NCBI RefSeq assembly: GCF_000368025.1
Contig: NZ_KB849211.1
Location: forward strand, 334,900-364,081
Direction: 5' to 3'
DNA length: 29,182 bases
Origin: Acinetobacter parvus DSM 16617 = CIP 108168
GTDB lineage: Bacteria > Pseudomonadota > Gammaproteobacteria > Pseudomonadales > Moraxellaceae
Position numbers and translations under genes: made by a program. Shown piece after piece: positions 8,264-16,509 of the stretch. Within the stretch, counting starts at the first letter, position 1. Each line of letters begins with the position of its first letter. The notes beneath the pieces are model-generated. The model was not told the DNA's origin, made no database searches, and saw only the letters and a list, made by a program, of their open reading frames with translations.

Positions 8264-9172
8264 TTAGAAATAGCCTTCCTGCTTTTTCTTTTCCATCGAG
8301 CCAGCCTCATCATGGTCAATCATACGACCCTGACGCTCTGAACTGGTGGCTAAAAGCATTTCCTGGATAATTTCTGGCAAGGTATCCGCTTCAGACTCAA
8401 CCGCACCCGTTAATGGATAGCAGCCCAGCGTACGGAAACGTACCGATTTCATTTGTGGAACTTCGCCCTCTTTTAAACGCATACGTTCATCATCCACCAT
8501 GATCAACGTGCCACTGCGCTCAACCACTGGACGAACCGCAGAGAAATAAAGAGGAACGATTTGAATATTTTCCAGATAGATATATTGCCAAATATCCAAC
8601 TCAGTCCAGTTGGACAACGGGAATACACGAATACTTTCGCCTTTGTTCACTTTACCATTGTAAAGATTCCAAAGTTCTGGACGCTGGTTTTTCGGGTCCC
8701 AGCGGTGCTTGGTGTCACGGAACGAATAAACACGCTCTTTGGCACGTGATTTTTCTTCATCACGACGTGCGCCACCAAAAGCAGCATCAAACTGATATTT
8801 GTCCAGTGCCTGTTTTAAACCCTGAGTTTTCATGATGTCGGTATATTTTGAGCTGCCGTGGTCAAATGGGTTAATTCCTGCCTCACGCCCTTCCGCATTT
8901 TGATGCACGATCAGGTCAAAACCATGGGTTTTTGCCATGTTGTCACGAAATGCAATCATGTCCTTAAATTTCCAGCCCGTATCTACATGCAGTAGTGGGA
9001 ATGGAAGCTTAGCTGGATAGAATGCCTTTAATGCCAAGTGCAGCATTACTGCCGAGTCTTTACCAATCGAATAGAGCATGACTGGATTTTCAAATTCAGC
9101 AGCCACTTCACGAATAATATGAATACTCTCAGCCTCAAGCTGCTTAAGGTGAGTAAGTCTATTATCAGTCAT
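8264..9172 (-). CDS. cysD: sulfate adenylyltransferase subunit 2 (ATP-binding subunit)
   Basis: 302 residues, the same length as E. coli CysD. It is a PP-loop ATP pyrophosphatase-fold enzyme with the signature SIGKDS (35-40) and conserved segments FGGARRDEEKSRAKER and FPLSNWTELDIWQYI. It forms APS from ATP and sulfate in complex with CysN. The start chosen is ATG 9172, nine bases after AGGAGG; a GTG at 9178 is too close to that site. A short upstream open frame (9165-9263) overlaps this start, so translation of the two may be coupled. Sulfur-limitation control through CysB is expected from the pathway, but I did not identify a CysB site. Confidence 0.97.
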   Translation of the reverse strand: MTDNRLTHLKQLEAESIHIIREVAAEFENPVMLYSIGKDSAVMLHLALKAFYPAKLPFPLLHVDTGWKFKDMIAFRDNMAKTHGFDLIVHQNAEGREAGINPFDHGSSKYTDIMKTQGLKQALDKYQFDAAFGGARRDEEKSRAKERVYSFRDTKHRWDPKNQRPELWNLYNGKVNKGESIRVFPLSNWTELDIWQYIYLENIQIVPLYFSAVRPVVERSGTLIMVDDERMRLKEGEVPQMKSVRFRTLGCYPLTGAVESEADTLPEIIQEMLLATSSERQGRMIDHDEAGSMEKKKQEGYF

Positions 9173-9263
9173 GAACACATCCCTCCTTATCCATGTTACC
9201 CATAAAATCTATAAGTGGTATTAAACCACCACTTGGAAGACCGTGTGGAGGAACGAGTGCCAT
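9165..9263 (-). CDS. short upstream frame resembling the N-terminus of Sat-type ATP sulfurylase; leader or relic
   Basis: 32 codons: ATG 9263 preceded by GGAG at 5-base spacing, and stop TGA 9165-9167 lying just inside cysD. The first half, MALVPPHGLPSGGLIPLI, resembles the PUA-like N-terminus of the single-chain ATP sulfurylase Sat (typical start LVPPHG...L-PL), an enzyme that catalyses the same reaction as CysDN. The rest of Sat is absent. It could be a relic left when sat was replaced, a translated leader that couples to cysD, or a chance likeness. The open frame and ribosome binding site are seen; the Sat likeness is from memory of the family. Confidence 0.45.
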   Translation of the reverse strand: MALVPPHGLPSGGLIPLIDFMGNMDKEGCVHD

Positions 9264-9334
9264 AACAACTCCAATTTTTCGTGATATTAATATTCTGCCT
9301 AGCGGATAAATGATCACGCTAACAAAGGTTATCC

Positions 9335-9340
9335 ATTATA
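9335..9340 (-). promoter_or_regulatory. candidate -10 box of the cysDN promoter
   Basis: A perfect TATAAT on the minus strand about 70 bases before the short upstream frame. The hexamer 17 bases further upstream (CTAAAG) does not match a -35 box, which would fit an activator-dependent promoter such as those of cys genes, but this is only a sequence guess. Confidence 0.3.
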
Positions 9341-9370
9341 ATAATTTAGATTGAGTTCTTTAGCTTGTTT

Positions 9371-9403
9371 TTTCATATAAATATGCAAAATTATGATATG
9401 AAA
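9371..9403. repeat. 8-bp inverted repeat upstream of cysDN
   Basis: TTTCATAT (9371-9378) and ATATGAAA (9396-9403) form a perfect dyad with a 17-base spacer in an AT-rich region, about 35 bases upstream of the candidate -10. It could be a protein-binding site for the cys promoter; in such AT-rich sequence chance is also plausible. Confidence 0.25.
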
Positions 9404-9450
9404 ATTATATTCAGAAATATAGATACAACCTATTTCACATGAATTTAAAC

Positions 9451-9477
9451 AAAAAAGAAGCCCATGCAGGCTTCTTT
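9451..9477 (-). terminator. terminator after wzi-family gene
   Basis: On the minus strand AAGAAGCC - TGCATG - GGCTTCTT is followed by TTTT, 15 bases past the gene's stop. Confidence 0.85.
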
Positions 9478-9491
9478 CTGAGTTGGTTAAT

Positions 9492-10934
9492 TTAGAAACC
9501 GAACATATTGCGTTCCAGTGGAATTTCAACTCCTACCGAAACACCACCATCACGGCCATTTAAATCAGAGTCGCTGACCCAGCCATTCACTTTCAGTGGA
9601 AGTGTCGGTTTTATATAGTGTGTCCAGGTGAGGTCCAGCCCCTTAATGCTATCTTCTTTTGGAAATGCCGCATTAATGGCTAAATTGGACTGGTTTACTT
9701 TGGCATATAAGGCACGCCCACTTAGGCGGTTCATCACATCAAAGCGAATGTCACCACCAACAGAGTACATCTGCCCATCACCACCAACTGCATGTCCTAA
9801 TGGGAAACCATGCTGATAATAACCATCCGTATAGACATAATGGTTATATGACACGCCATCCACTTGACCATTGGTACGTGTATCTGCCCATTCTGCATAA
9901 AGCTGATATGGCATATTCTTATAGATTGAAGAGAAATCTGCACCTGCTAGATACATTTTTTTGGCTGGCAAGAATCCTGCTTCATCTTCACCAACATATT
10001 GTCCATAAATACCCACAGGTATTTGCAATAATGGATGCATATTTAGACGAAAATCCAGACCTGCAATCTGATTTGACTTATCATCATTTGCAGAATCAAA
10101 GTTGTCGTTTCCTTTAATTGCGTTCCATAAAGAATCCAGACTTTCTGGGCGTCCCTCACCACCCCATTGCAATATACGTGAACCACCAAGCTCCAGATAA
10201 GACAAAGGTTGTACAGTCAAGCGTAGACTAAGAAGTTTCGCACCTGGAATGGCTTTGTAATCGTCCAGTTGCCCTGCAAAGGCCTGATATTGCCAAGGAC
10301 CAATCCATGATAGCCACTTTGTTTCAAAGGCATTCTGTACCGCACGCTGAGCGATTATCCCGTAAACAGGACGGCTGGCATCACCACGAATCAGGCTTCC
10401 ATCATGTCCTGGCCCCCAGTAAGTTGGGACTTGCCCAGCAATCAACCATTGATTCCAGAGTTTGCCCGCAAGATAGGAACCCTCGACATTGGCATCATGT
10501 CCATTATCAATCAATGGATCTTTTTCGCCATTGATACGCAACTTGGCATCCCAGTTCTCACCGCCAGCATTAAACTCAGCCGCAACCTGATATTGTGATT
10601 TTTGATTATCGCCAAATGTTTGGGGAATGGTTGTTAAGTCAGTACCAGCATATAAACCAACCTTGGCTGGCCCATTATCTGCCTTTAGCGCATGAATGAC
10701 TGAATTAACTACTTTTTGCTGGGTGTTATTACTGACTTTCGCCTGCGCCAAGGCACGTTGAATTTCATCACCACTTAATGGCCAGGTCGAAGTACTGATC
10801 TGGATGACACCCTGCTGGTTTAACCAGTTTAAATCGGTACGCAAATTTTCATCATTTAGCACTAAACCTTGAGCAAGGGTAATAGAAGAAAAACAGGAAA
10901 ATACTGCTATAGACAGTGATTTTTTTAAAAACAT
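9492..10934 (-). CDS. capsule assembly Wzi family outer-membrane protein
   Basis: 480 residues from ATG 10934. An N-terminal signal peptide (MFLKKSLSIAVF...SITLAQ) is followed by an N-terminal helical region and then many alternating beta strands ending in Phe, as in outer-membrane barrels. Features such as GQVPTYWGPGHDGSLIRGD and the length fit the Wzi/capsule-assembly family, whose best-known member binds capsular polysaccharide at the cell surface. The longer version starting at TTG 10997 would put 21 residues before the signal peptide and is rejected, although the ribosome binding site at 10934 is weak. It lies alone between lysS and cysDN, not in a capsule cluster, so its ligand is unknown. 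Confidence 0.82.
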   Translation of the reverse strand: MFLKKSLSIAVFSCFSSITLAQGLVLNDENLRTDLNWLNQQGVIQISTSTWPLSGDEIQRALAQAKVSNNTQQKVVNSVIHALKADNGPAKVGLYAGTDLTTIPQTFGDNQKSQYQVAAEFNAGGENWDAKLRINGEKDPLIDNGHDANVEGSYLAGKLWNQWLIAGQVPTYWGPGHDGSLIRGDASRPVYGIIAQRAVQNAFETKWLSWIGPWQYQAFAGQLDDYKAIPGAKLLSLRLTVQPLSYLELGGSRILQWGGEGRPESLDSLWNAIKGNDNFDSANDDKSNQIAGLDFRLNMHPLLQIPVGIYGQYVGEDEAGFLPAKKMYLAGADFSSIYKNMPYQLYAEWADTRTNGQVDGVSYNHYVYTDGYYQHGFPLGHAVGGDGQMYSVGGDIRFDVMNRLSGRALYAKVNQSNLAINAAFPKEDSIKGLDLTWTHYIKPTLPLKVNGWVSDSDLNGRDGGVSVGVEIPLERNMFGF

Positions 10935-11035
10935 GCCAGAAATATTCTCAGATATATTTATACAGGCCATCATCGTTTTTTTATCTGCACTTTTCAATCA
11001 TTAAACGAAACAATTACATTTTTTAACATCCAAAC

Positions 11036-11064
11036 AAAAAGGCCACTTTTAAAAGCGGCCTTTT
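11036..11064 (-). terminator. terminator after lysS
   Basis: On the minus strand GGCCGCTTTT / AAAAGTGGCC forms a long stem (one G-T pair) followed by TTTTTGTTT, 25 bases after the lysS stop. Confidence 0.85.
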
Positions 11065-11088
11065 CAAGTATTTATAGGATTAAAAAAA

Positions 11089-12615
11089 TTAATCTTTACG
11101 ACGCATATGTGGGAATAAAATCACGTCACGGATACTCGGCGCATCAGCAAACAGCATAACCAAACGGTCAATACCAATTCCCTCACCTGCGGTAGGAGGC
11201 AGACCATATTCAAGTGCTTCCACAAAATCGGCATCATAATGCATGGCTTCATCATCACCCGCGTCTTTTTCAGCCACCTGTGCCTGAAAACGTTCAGCCT
11301 GATCAATCGGGTCATTTAGCTCTGAGAAACCATTTGCCAACTCACGACCACCAATAAAGAACTCAAAACGGTCAGTAATGTGTGGATTATCATCATTACG
11401 GCGTGCAAGTGGTGATGTTTCCGCTGGATATTCAGTAATGAACGTTGGCTGACGTAGTTTGGTTTCCACTGTTTCTTCAAACACAATAGTCTGCAATTTA
11501 CCTAAACCAAATCCTGGTTTCACTTGTTCCTTAAGCACTTCCTGCGTGAACTTTGCCAGGAACTCACGATCATTGACATTTTCAGGGGTAAAATCAGGAT
11601 TATGCTCAAGAATCGCATCAAACATTGAGATTTTCCTGAATGGACCTTTAAAGCTAAATACTTCGCCTTGATATGGCACATCAGTCGTACCCAGAATATC
11701 AAGGGCCAGCTTTTCAAGCATATTTTCAGTCAATGCCATCAGGTCTTTATAGTCAGCATAAGCCTGATAGAACTCAATCATGGTGAATTCAGGGTTGTGG
11801 CGTGTTGAAACTCCCTCATTACGGAAGTTACGGTTAATTTCAAACACACGCTCGAAACCACCCACCACCAAACGCTTTAAGTAAAGCTCTGGTGCAATAC
11901 GCAGGAATAACGGCATATCCAAAGCATTATGATGCGTTTCAAATGGACGAGCTGATGCACCGCCTGGAATCACATGCATCATTGGGGTTTCAACTTCCAT
12001 GAAACGTTCATTACTTAAGAACGCACGAATCCCCGCCACAACCTTGGCACGGATTTCAAATGTCTTACGGGTTTCTTCGTTGACGATCAGGTCTAAATAA
12101 CGTTTACGATATTTCGCTTCGGTATCGGTTAAACCGTGAAATTTATCTGGTAGTGGACGAAGTGACTTGGTCAACAATTCAAACTGTTCAAGGTGTACAT
12201 ATAAATCACCTTTACCAGAACGGCCTATATAGCCTTCAGCCGCGATAATATCACCGAGGTCCAGACTTTTGATTGTTTCCAAAGTTTCAGCTGCTAAACC
12301 TTTACGGTCAACATAAAGCTGGATACGACCCGTCATGTCCTGAATCACAATGAATGATCCACGGTTCAGCATGACACGACCCGCAACCTTTACATAGACT
12401 TTTTCAGCACTTTCAATCTGTGCCTTGTCCTGTTCCTTAAACTGTTCTTGCAGGTCAGCAGTATAATGCTCACGCTTAAATGTATTCGGCCAAGGACTTT
12501 TGCCTGTTTCCTTTGCCGTATCCTGAATTTGTTTTAATTTGGCATGACGCTGTGCGATTAAATCGTTTTCAGAAAGTGTTTGTTCAGAAGTCGATTGAGC
12601 GTTTTGCTGCGTCAT
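11089..12615 (-). CDS. lysS: lysyl-tRNA synthetase, class II
   Basis: 508 residues, the usual length of bacterial LysS. The N-terminal OB-fold anticodon-binding domain spans about 80-170 (VAGRVMLNRGSFIVIQDMTG). The class II catalytic core follows, with motif 2 FERVFEINRNFRNEGVSTRH, the adjacent NPEFTMIEFY, and motif 3 GEGIGIDRLVMLFADAPSIRDVILFP near the C-terminus. It charges tRNA-Lys in the cytoplasm. The start ATG 12615 is preceded by GAGG. It is monocistronic; the gene to its right (rubA) is divergent and separated by nearly 490 bases. Confidence 0.98.
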   Translation of the reverse strand: MTQQNAQSTSEQTLSENDLIAQRHAKLKQIQDTAKETGKSPWPNTFKREHYTADLQEQFKEQDKAQIESAEKVYVKVAGRVMLNRGSFIVIQDMTGRIQLYVDRKGLAAETLETIKSLDLGDIIAAEGYIGRSGKGDLYVHLEQFELLTKSLRPLPDKFHGLTDTEAKYRKRYLDLIVNEETRKTFEIRAKVVAGIRAFLSNERFMEVETPMMHVIPGGASARPFETHHNALDMPLFLRIAPELYLKRLVVGGFERVFEINRNFRNEGVSTRHNPEFTMIEFYQAYADYKDLMALTENMLEKLALDILGTTDVPYQGEVFSFKGPFRKISMFDAILEHNPDFTPENVNDREFLAKFTQEVLKEQVKPGFGLGKLQTIVFEETVETKLRQPTFITEYPAETSPLARRNDDNPHITDRFEFFIGGRELANGFSELNDPIDQAERFQAQVAEKDAGDDEAMHYDADFVEALEYGLPPTAGEGIGIDRLVMLFADAPSIRDVILFPHMRRKD

Positions 12616-12771
12616 CTCTGCCTCGGGCTAAGTAAAAATGAAGTAGCATAGAATAGCAGATCATGAGACGTTTTCGTATTATTTCAACTGAACAATTCAA
12701 AAAATGAATATTTATCAATTTTAAATAGAATCGCCGTTTGATTAAGCCCTATCTATTACGCAACTTTTTAG

Positions 12772-13045
12772 TTATTTTTCCGCCAGATGTTTAGCCATTG
12801 CAAGTCCTTGATCAAAGCGTTTATTCATAAACTTGATATATTCGGGCTTTTTTATTACACAAGCCATTATATTTTTCCAAAAATTAGAGTAATTGCTCAA
12901 ACAACAAGACTTTCAGATAAATTTGCCATTCCACTTTTTGTATAAATCATTAAACTCTTGCATTTACTTTACTTAAATGTTGTTGTGCGTAAAAATCTAA
13001 CTCCCGATCAACACAAGTTAGTTCATTGCAGCGATCGTAGCGACA
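12772..13045 (-). pseudogene. possible decayed gene, three linked minus-strand frames between lysS and rubA
   Basis: Three coding-like segments follow each other on the minus strand in different frames. From 13045 comes a segment containing CVDRELDFYAQQHLSKVN, then MQEFNDLYKKWNGKFI, then from about 12915 a segment ending in KPEYIKFMNKRFDQGLAMAK and stop TAA 12772. The last part has its own ATG at 12867 (31 residues). Joined by two frameshifts they would give a helical, lysine-rich protein of about 90 residues. I do not recognise the family. It could also be AT-rich non-coding sequence with chance reading frames. It occupies most of the otherwise gene-free 490-base gap that also holds the rubA promoter. 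Confidence 0.35.
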
Positions 13046-13103
13046 TTATGGAATAGTTTTACTGAAAGGCAACTTGAGCATACCTATCAGTTTGGAGAGT
13101 CAC

Positions 13104-13268
13104 ATGAAAAAATATCAATGTATCGTCTGTGGATGGATTTACGACGAAGCTGAAGGCTGGCCACAAGACGGCATTGCCGCAGGTACCAAATGGGAAGATA
13201 TCCCAGATGACTGGACTTGCCCAGATTGCGGCGTTTCAAAAGCTGATTTTGAGATGGTTGAAATCTAA
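13104..13268 (+). CDS. rubA: rubredoxin
   Basis: 54 residues. Two CxxCG-type knuckles, Cys6/Cys9 (CIVCG) and Cys39/Cys42 (CPDCG), bind the single iron. In Acinetobacter RubA passes electrons from RubB to the membrane alkane hydroxylase AlkM. The start is ATG 13104 behind GGAGAG; an in-frame ATG at 13074 would add ten residues not found in rubredoxins. It is the first gene of rubA-rubB-estB-oxyR, the order known from strain ADP1. A strong hairpin follows it, which may raise rubredoxin output relative to the reductase. Confidence 0.97.
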   Translation: MKKYQCIVCGWIYDEAEGWPQDGIAAGTKWEDIPDDWTCPDCGVSKADFEMVEI

Positions 13269-13275
13269 ATGAATT

Positions 13276-13309
13276 AAAAAAGACCATGACATGAGCATGG
13301 TCTTTTTTT
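13276..13309 (+). terminator. terminator or attenuator between rubA and rubB
   Basis: Stem AGACCATG / CATGGTCT, extended by an A run pairing with a T run, 7-base loop, then TTTTTTT. It is a full intrinsic-terminator shape placed inside what is known as an operon, between rubA and the rubB start 40 bases later. Confidence 0.8.
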
Positions 13310-13349
13310 CCTGTAATGTGTTTTAAGTGAAAAAATATTGGAGAATATA

Positions 13350-14531
13350 ATGCATCCTATCATCATCATTGGATCAGGTATGGCGGGTTACACAGTTGCA
13401 CGTGAGTTTCGTAAACTCAGTCCTGAACAAGAACTGGTTATGATCTGTGCGGATGATGCGGTGAATTATGCAAAACCAACATTATCAAATGCCTTTGCGG
13501 GCAATAAGGCACCTGAACAAATTGCTTTGGGCGATGCCACAAAAATGGCAACCCAGTTGAACATGCGTATTGAGGCCGAAACCTGGGTCAAGGAAATTAA
13601 TGCTGAAAGGCATGAAATCACGTTGGAAAAAAATGGTGAAACCATTACTCAACCCTATTCAAAACTCGTTTTGGCTGTGGGTGCCAATCCAATCCGTTTA
13701 GCCATTGCAGGTGATGGTAGTGATGATATTCATGTGGTGAACTCGCTGACTGATTACCGCACATTCCGTGAGAACCTGTCAAAACGTAAAGACAAGCGTG
13801 TGGTTATTTTGGGTGCGGGCTTGATTGGCTGTGAATTTGCCAATGACTTACTTCACAGTAACTACGATGTCACCGTGATTGACCTTGCCCCACAACCACT
13901 GGGCCGTTTATTACCAAACCATGTTGCGGAAGCCTTTAAAACCAATTTAGAGCAGGCGGGCATTAAATTCGCCCTTTCAACCACTGTTGAAAAAGTGACC
14001 AAGATCAATGATGGCGAAGACTATGCGGTCACATTGGCCAATGGTCAGACCTTAGTCGCTGACATCGTTCTTTCAGCAATTGGTTTACAGCCAAATATTG
14101 CGCTGGCAAAAGATGCAAATATCCAGACCAGTCGTGGCATCATTACCAATACCCTATTGGAAACCAGCCAACCTGACATCTATGCAGTGGGTGACTGTGC
14201 TGAGGTGAATGGAACATTGCTGCCATTCGTCATGCCAATCATGCAACAGGCCCGTGCCTTGGCAAAAACACTGAGTGGTCAAAATACCAATGTCCATTAC
14301 CCTGCAATGCCAGTTGCGGTAAAAACACCTGCCGCACCGCTGACTGTTTTACCTGCACCACTGGATGTTGATGTGAACTGGGAAACTGAAGAGTTTGATG
14401 ACGGTATGCTTGCCAAAGCAATAGACAGTCAAGGCACCTTAAGAGGTTTTGTGCTGTTGGGGGCAACCGCAAGTAAACAGCGTTTAGCCTTAAGCAAACT
14501 CGTTCCAGACTTGATTCCTGCACAGGTTTAG
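13350..14531 (+). CDS. rubB: rubredoxin-NAD(+) reductase
   Basis: 393 residues. It is an FAD-containing pyridine-nucleotide oxidoreductase that reduces rubredoxin with NADH. The N-terminal FAD dinucleotide motif IIIIGSGMAG is at 4-12, the NADH-binding motif VVILGAGLIGCEF is centred on 155-160, and the second FAD motif IYAVGDCAE is near 277-285. There is no redox-active CxxC, as expected for this branch. The start is ATG 13350 behind TTGGAG; the TTG at 13338 is part of that ribosome-binding region. It works with RubA in alkane oxidation. Confidence 0.97.
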   Translation: MHPIIIIGSGMAGYTVAREFRKLSPEQELVMICADDAVNYAKPTLSNAFAGNKAPEQIALGDATKMATQLNMRIEAETWVKEINAERHEITLEKNGETITQPYSKLVLAVGANPIRLAIAGDGSDDIHVVNSLTDYRTFRENLSKRKDKRVVILGAGLIGCEFANDLLHSNYDVTVIDLAPQPLGRLLPNHVAEAFKTNLEQAGIKFALSTTVEKVTKINDGEDYAVTLANGQTLVADIVLSAIGLQPNIALAKDANIQTSRGIITNTLLETSQPDIYAVGDCAEVNGTLLPFVMPIMQQARALAKTLSGQNTNVHYPAMPVAVKTPAAPLTVLPAPLDVDVNWETEEFDDGMLAKAIDSQGTLRGFVLLGATASKQRLALSKLVPDLIPAQV

Positions 14532-14542
14532 GGTTTAAATAC

Positions 14543-14579
14543 CAGAGTTTGTTGTGAAATGAATATCCCCCAAACTCTG
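14543..14579. repeat. perfect inverted repeat between rubB and estB
   Basis: CAGAGTTTG (14543-14551) and CAAACTCTG (14571-14579) form a 9-bp stem with a 19-base loop, flanked by a further AAATAC/GTATTT match. No T run follows directly, so it is more likely an RNA-processing or stability element inside the operon than a strong terminator. Confidence 0.6.
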
Positions 14580-14620
14580 ACCCTGTATTTATAAAAAAAA
14601 TTCAACACGGAACGAATGCC

Positions 14621-15568
14621 ATGAACAGTGCTTTACAATTTAATATGTCGCCTTATGCACCTTTTATGCAGGAAACCAAAGTCACTTTGGGCAATGGCAT
14701 TGAATTGCATGTAGAGATGGGCGGCAATCCTGAGCACCCAACCATTCTACTGATCATGGGTTTAGGTGCACAAATGCTGTTCTGGCCTGACTTCTTTTGC
14801 AAATCGCTGATTGATCAGGGATTCCGTGTCATCCGTTTTGACAACCGTGATATTGGGCTATCTTCCAAGGTCCGCAACAAAGAACGCCAACGTCTCAACA
14901 CCATGAAGCTGATGAGCCGCTTTATGGTCGGTCTAGGTAATGAGGGAGCACCCTATACCCTGTATGACATGGCAGATGATGTTGCCATGCTGATTGACCA
15001 GTTGGGTATCGAGAAAACCTATATTCTTGGTGCATCCATGGGTGGCATGATTTCACAGATTGTTGCGGCAAAATATCCAGAAAAAGTTGAAAAAGTGGGT
15101 TTACTGTTTACTAGTAATAACCAGCCTTTTTTGCCGCCACCTTATCCAAAACAGATTTTAAGCCTACTGGGCAAACCAGCAACGCATGACGAGGAAACCA
15201 TTGTCAATCACAGCCTGAAAGTATTTCACATCATTGGATCACCAGGTTATGTGAACCAGGTTGAGGCAATTCAAACCATTCGCAAGCTATATCGTCGTAG
15301 TTTTTACCCAGCGGGTGTACTTCAACAGTTTTTAGCAATATTATGTACGGGTTCCCTGTTGCCATTAAACAGGAACATTACCCAACCGACCTTGGTGGTT
15401 CATGGTTCAAGAGACCGTTTGCTGCCCCCAAGTCACGGAAAAGCTGTAGCAAAAGCGATTTCTGGTGCTAAGTTTGAATTAATTCAAGGAATGGGGCATG
15501 ATATTCCAGCACATTTCATTCCACAACTTAGCGGTTTGTTTGCTCATCATTTTAGATCATCACACTAG
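14621..15568 (+). CDS. estB: alpha/beta-hydrolase esterase EstB
   Basis: 315 residues of alpha/beta-hydrolase fold. The nucleophile elbow GASMGG places Ser139; the acid is probably Asp265 (HGSRDRLLPP) and the base His293 (GMGHDIP). The oxyanion region is IMGLGAQ near 45-51. There is no signal peptide, so it is cytoplasmic. In ADP1 the gene in this position is estB, an esterase of unclear physiological role co-transcribed with rubAB. It ends 6 bases before oxyR, whose ribosome binding site (TAGGA) overlaps the estB stop codon. Confidence 0.93.
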   Translation: MNSALQFNMSPYAPFMQETKVTLGNGIELHVEMGGNPEHPTILLIMGLGAQMLFWPDFFCKSLIDQGFRVIRFDNRDIGLSSKVRNKERQRLNTMKLMSRFMVGLGNEGAPYTLYDMADDVAMLIDQLGIEKTYILGASMGGMISQIVAAKYPEKVEKVGLLFTSNNQPFLPPPYPKQILSLLGKPATHDEETIVNHSLKVFHIIGSPGYVNQVEAIQTIRKLYRRSFYPAGVLQQFLAILCTGSLLPLNRNITQPTLVVHGSRDRLLPPSHGKAVAKAISGAKFELIQGMGHDIPAHFIPQLSGLFAHHFRSSH

Positions 15569-15574
15569 GACACT

Positions 15575-16480
15575 ATGGCTGCATTACCCTCATTAAGACA
15601 GCTATCATATTTAGTTACGTTGTCGGAAACTTTACATTTTACCGAAGCAGCACGCCGTTCATTTGTCACCCAGTCAACACTGTCGGGCGGCATTATGGAA
15701 CTGGAGCGCTTATTAGGTGGCGTCTTAGTTGAGCGTGATCGTCAAAACGTCCGTTTAACCCCTTTAGGTGAACAGGTTGTTGCACGGGCCCGCGTGTTAT
15801 TGGCCGATGCGCAGGACCTAATGCGTTTAAGCCGTGAAATGAGCGAACCTTTAACAGGTGACCTTCATCTTGGCATCATCCCAACCATTGCACCCTTTAT
15901 CCTGACCCAGCTTTTGGATGAAGTGCACCAGCAGTTGCCAAAAATTCAACTCCATCTGCATGAGGCTCAAAGTGACAAGATTGTAGAGAAACTGGAACAT
16001 GGCAATCTGGACATGATTGTACTTGCGCTGCCTTTTGATACGCGTAGCTTAAAGGTTGTCGAAATTGCCAAAGAGCATTTATTCCTTGTCTACAACAAGA
16101 AAGATAAAAATGCGACCAATGCAAATTCCCTGGATGATCTGGATTTGTCTCGCCTTATGCTACTGGAAGAAGGTCATTGTTTGCGTGACCATGCCCTCAG
16201 TGCCTGTCCTGTTGGTGAACGCAAGAATGACCAGCGTTTAAAGGCAAGTTCTCTACCCACCTTGGTGGAAATGGTCTCTTCAGACCTAGGCTTTACTTTA
16301 TTGCCTAAAATTGCATTAAAGAACAGCATGATTCATTTCAATGAAGCTATTGAAGTGAAATCAATTGAAGATGCTCCAAGCCGCATCCTTGCCTTGGTGA
16401 CGCGTAAGAGCACACCACTGCAAAGTGAGTTTGATGTGATTATGCAAATCCTACAGAAAATCACTGCACATTTGCAATAA
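15575..16480 (+). CDS. oxyR: hydrogen-peroxide sensor regulator OxyR
   Basis: 301 residues, LysR family. The N-terminal HTH contains LHFTEAARRSFVTQSTLSGGI. The redox pair Cys202 and Cys211 (HCLRDHALSAC) has the same 9-residue spacing as Cys199/Cys208 of E. coli OxyR, so the disulfide switch should work. It activates peroxide-defence genes. Its place at the end of the rubredoxin operon matches ADP1 and links electron-transfer capacity to oxidative-stress control. Confidence 0.95.
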   Translation: MAALPSLRQLSYLVTLSETLHFTEAARRSFVTQSTLSGGIMELERLLGGVLVERDRQNVRLTPLGEQVVARARVLLADAQDLMRLSREMSEPLTGDLHLGIIPTIAPFILTQLLDEVHQQLPKIQLHLHEAQSDKIVEKLEHGNLDMIVLALPFDTRSLKVVEIAKEHLFLVYNKKDKNATNANSLDDLDLSRLMLLEEGHCLRDHALSACPVGERKNDQRLKASSLPTLVEMVSSDLGFTLLPKIALKNSMIHFNEAIEVKSIEDAPSRILALVTRKSTPLQSEFDVIMQILQKITAHLQ

Positions 16481-16490
16481 TCAATACTTT

Positions 16491-16509
16491 GGGCGAATTC
16501 ACTTCGCCC
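16491..16509. terminator. hairpin between convergent oxyR and dusB
   Basis: Perfect 7-bp GC-rich stem GGGCGAA / TTCGCCC with a 5-base loop, touching the dusB stop codon. It lacks a T run on either strand, so intrinsic termination would be inefficient. Confidence 0.45.

Noticed and set aside
9173..9178. GTG 9178 as the start of cysD
   Set aside because: It is only three bases from the end of the AGGAGGGAT ribosome binding region; ATG 9172 has proper spacing and gives the standard 302 residues.
9329..9376. Fifteen-codon minus-strand frame MKKQAKELNLNYYNG upstream of cysD as a leader peptide
   Set aside because: No ribosome binding site precedes it and it overlaps the candidate -10 box.
10935..10997. 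TTG 10997 as the start of the Wzi-family protein
   Set aside because: It would place 21 residues before a good signal peptide that begins at ATG 10934.
13074..13103. ATG 13074 as the start of rubA
   Set aside because: It adds ten residues absent from rubredoxins; ATG 13104 has its own GGAGAG site.
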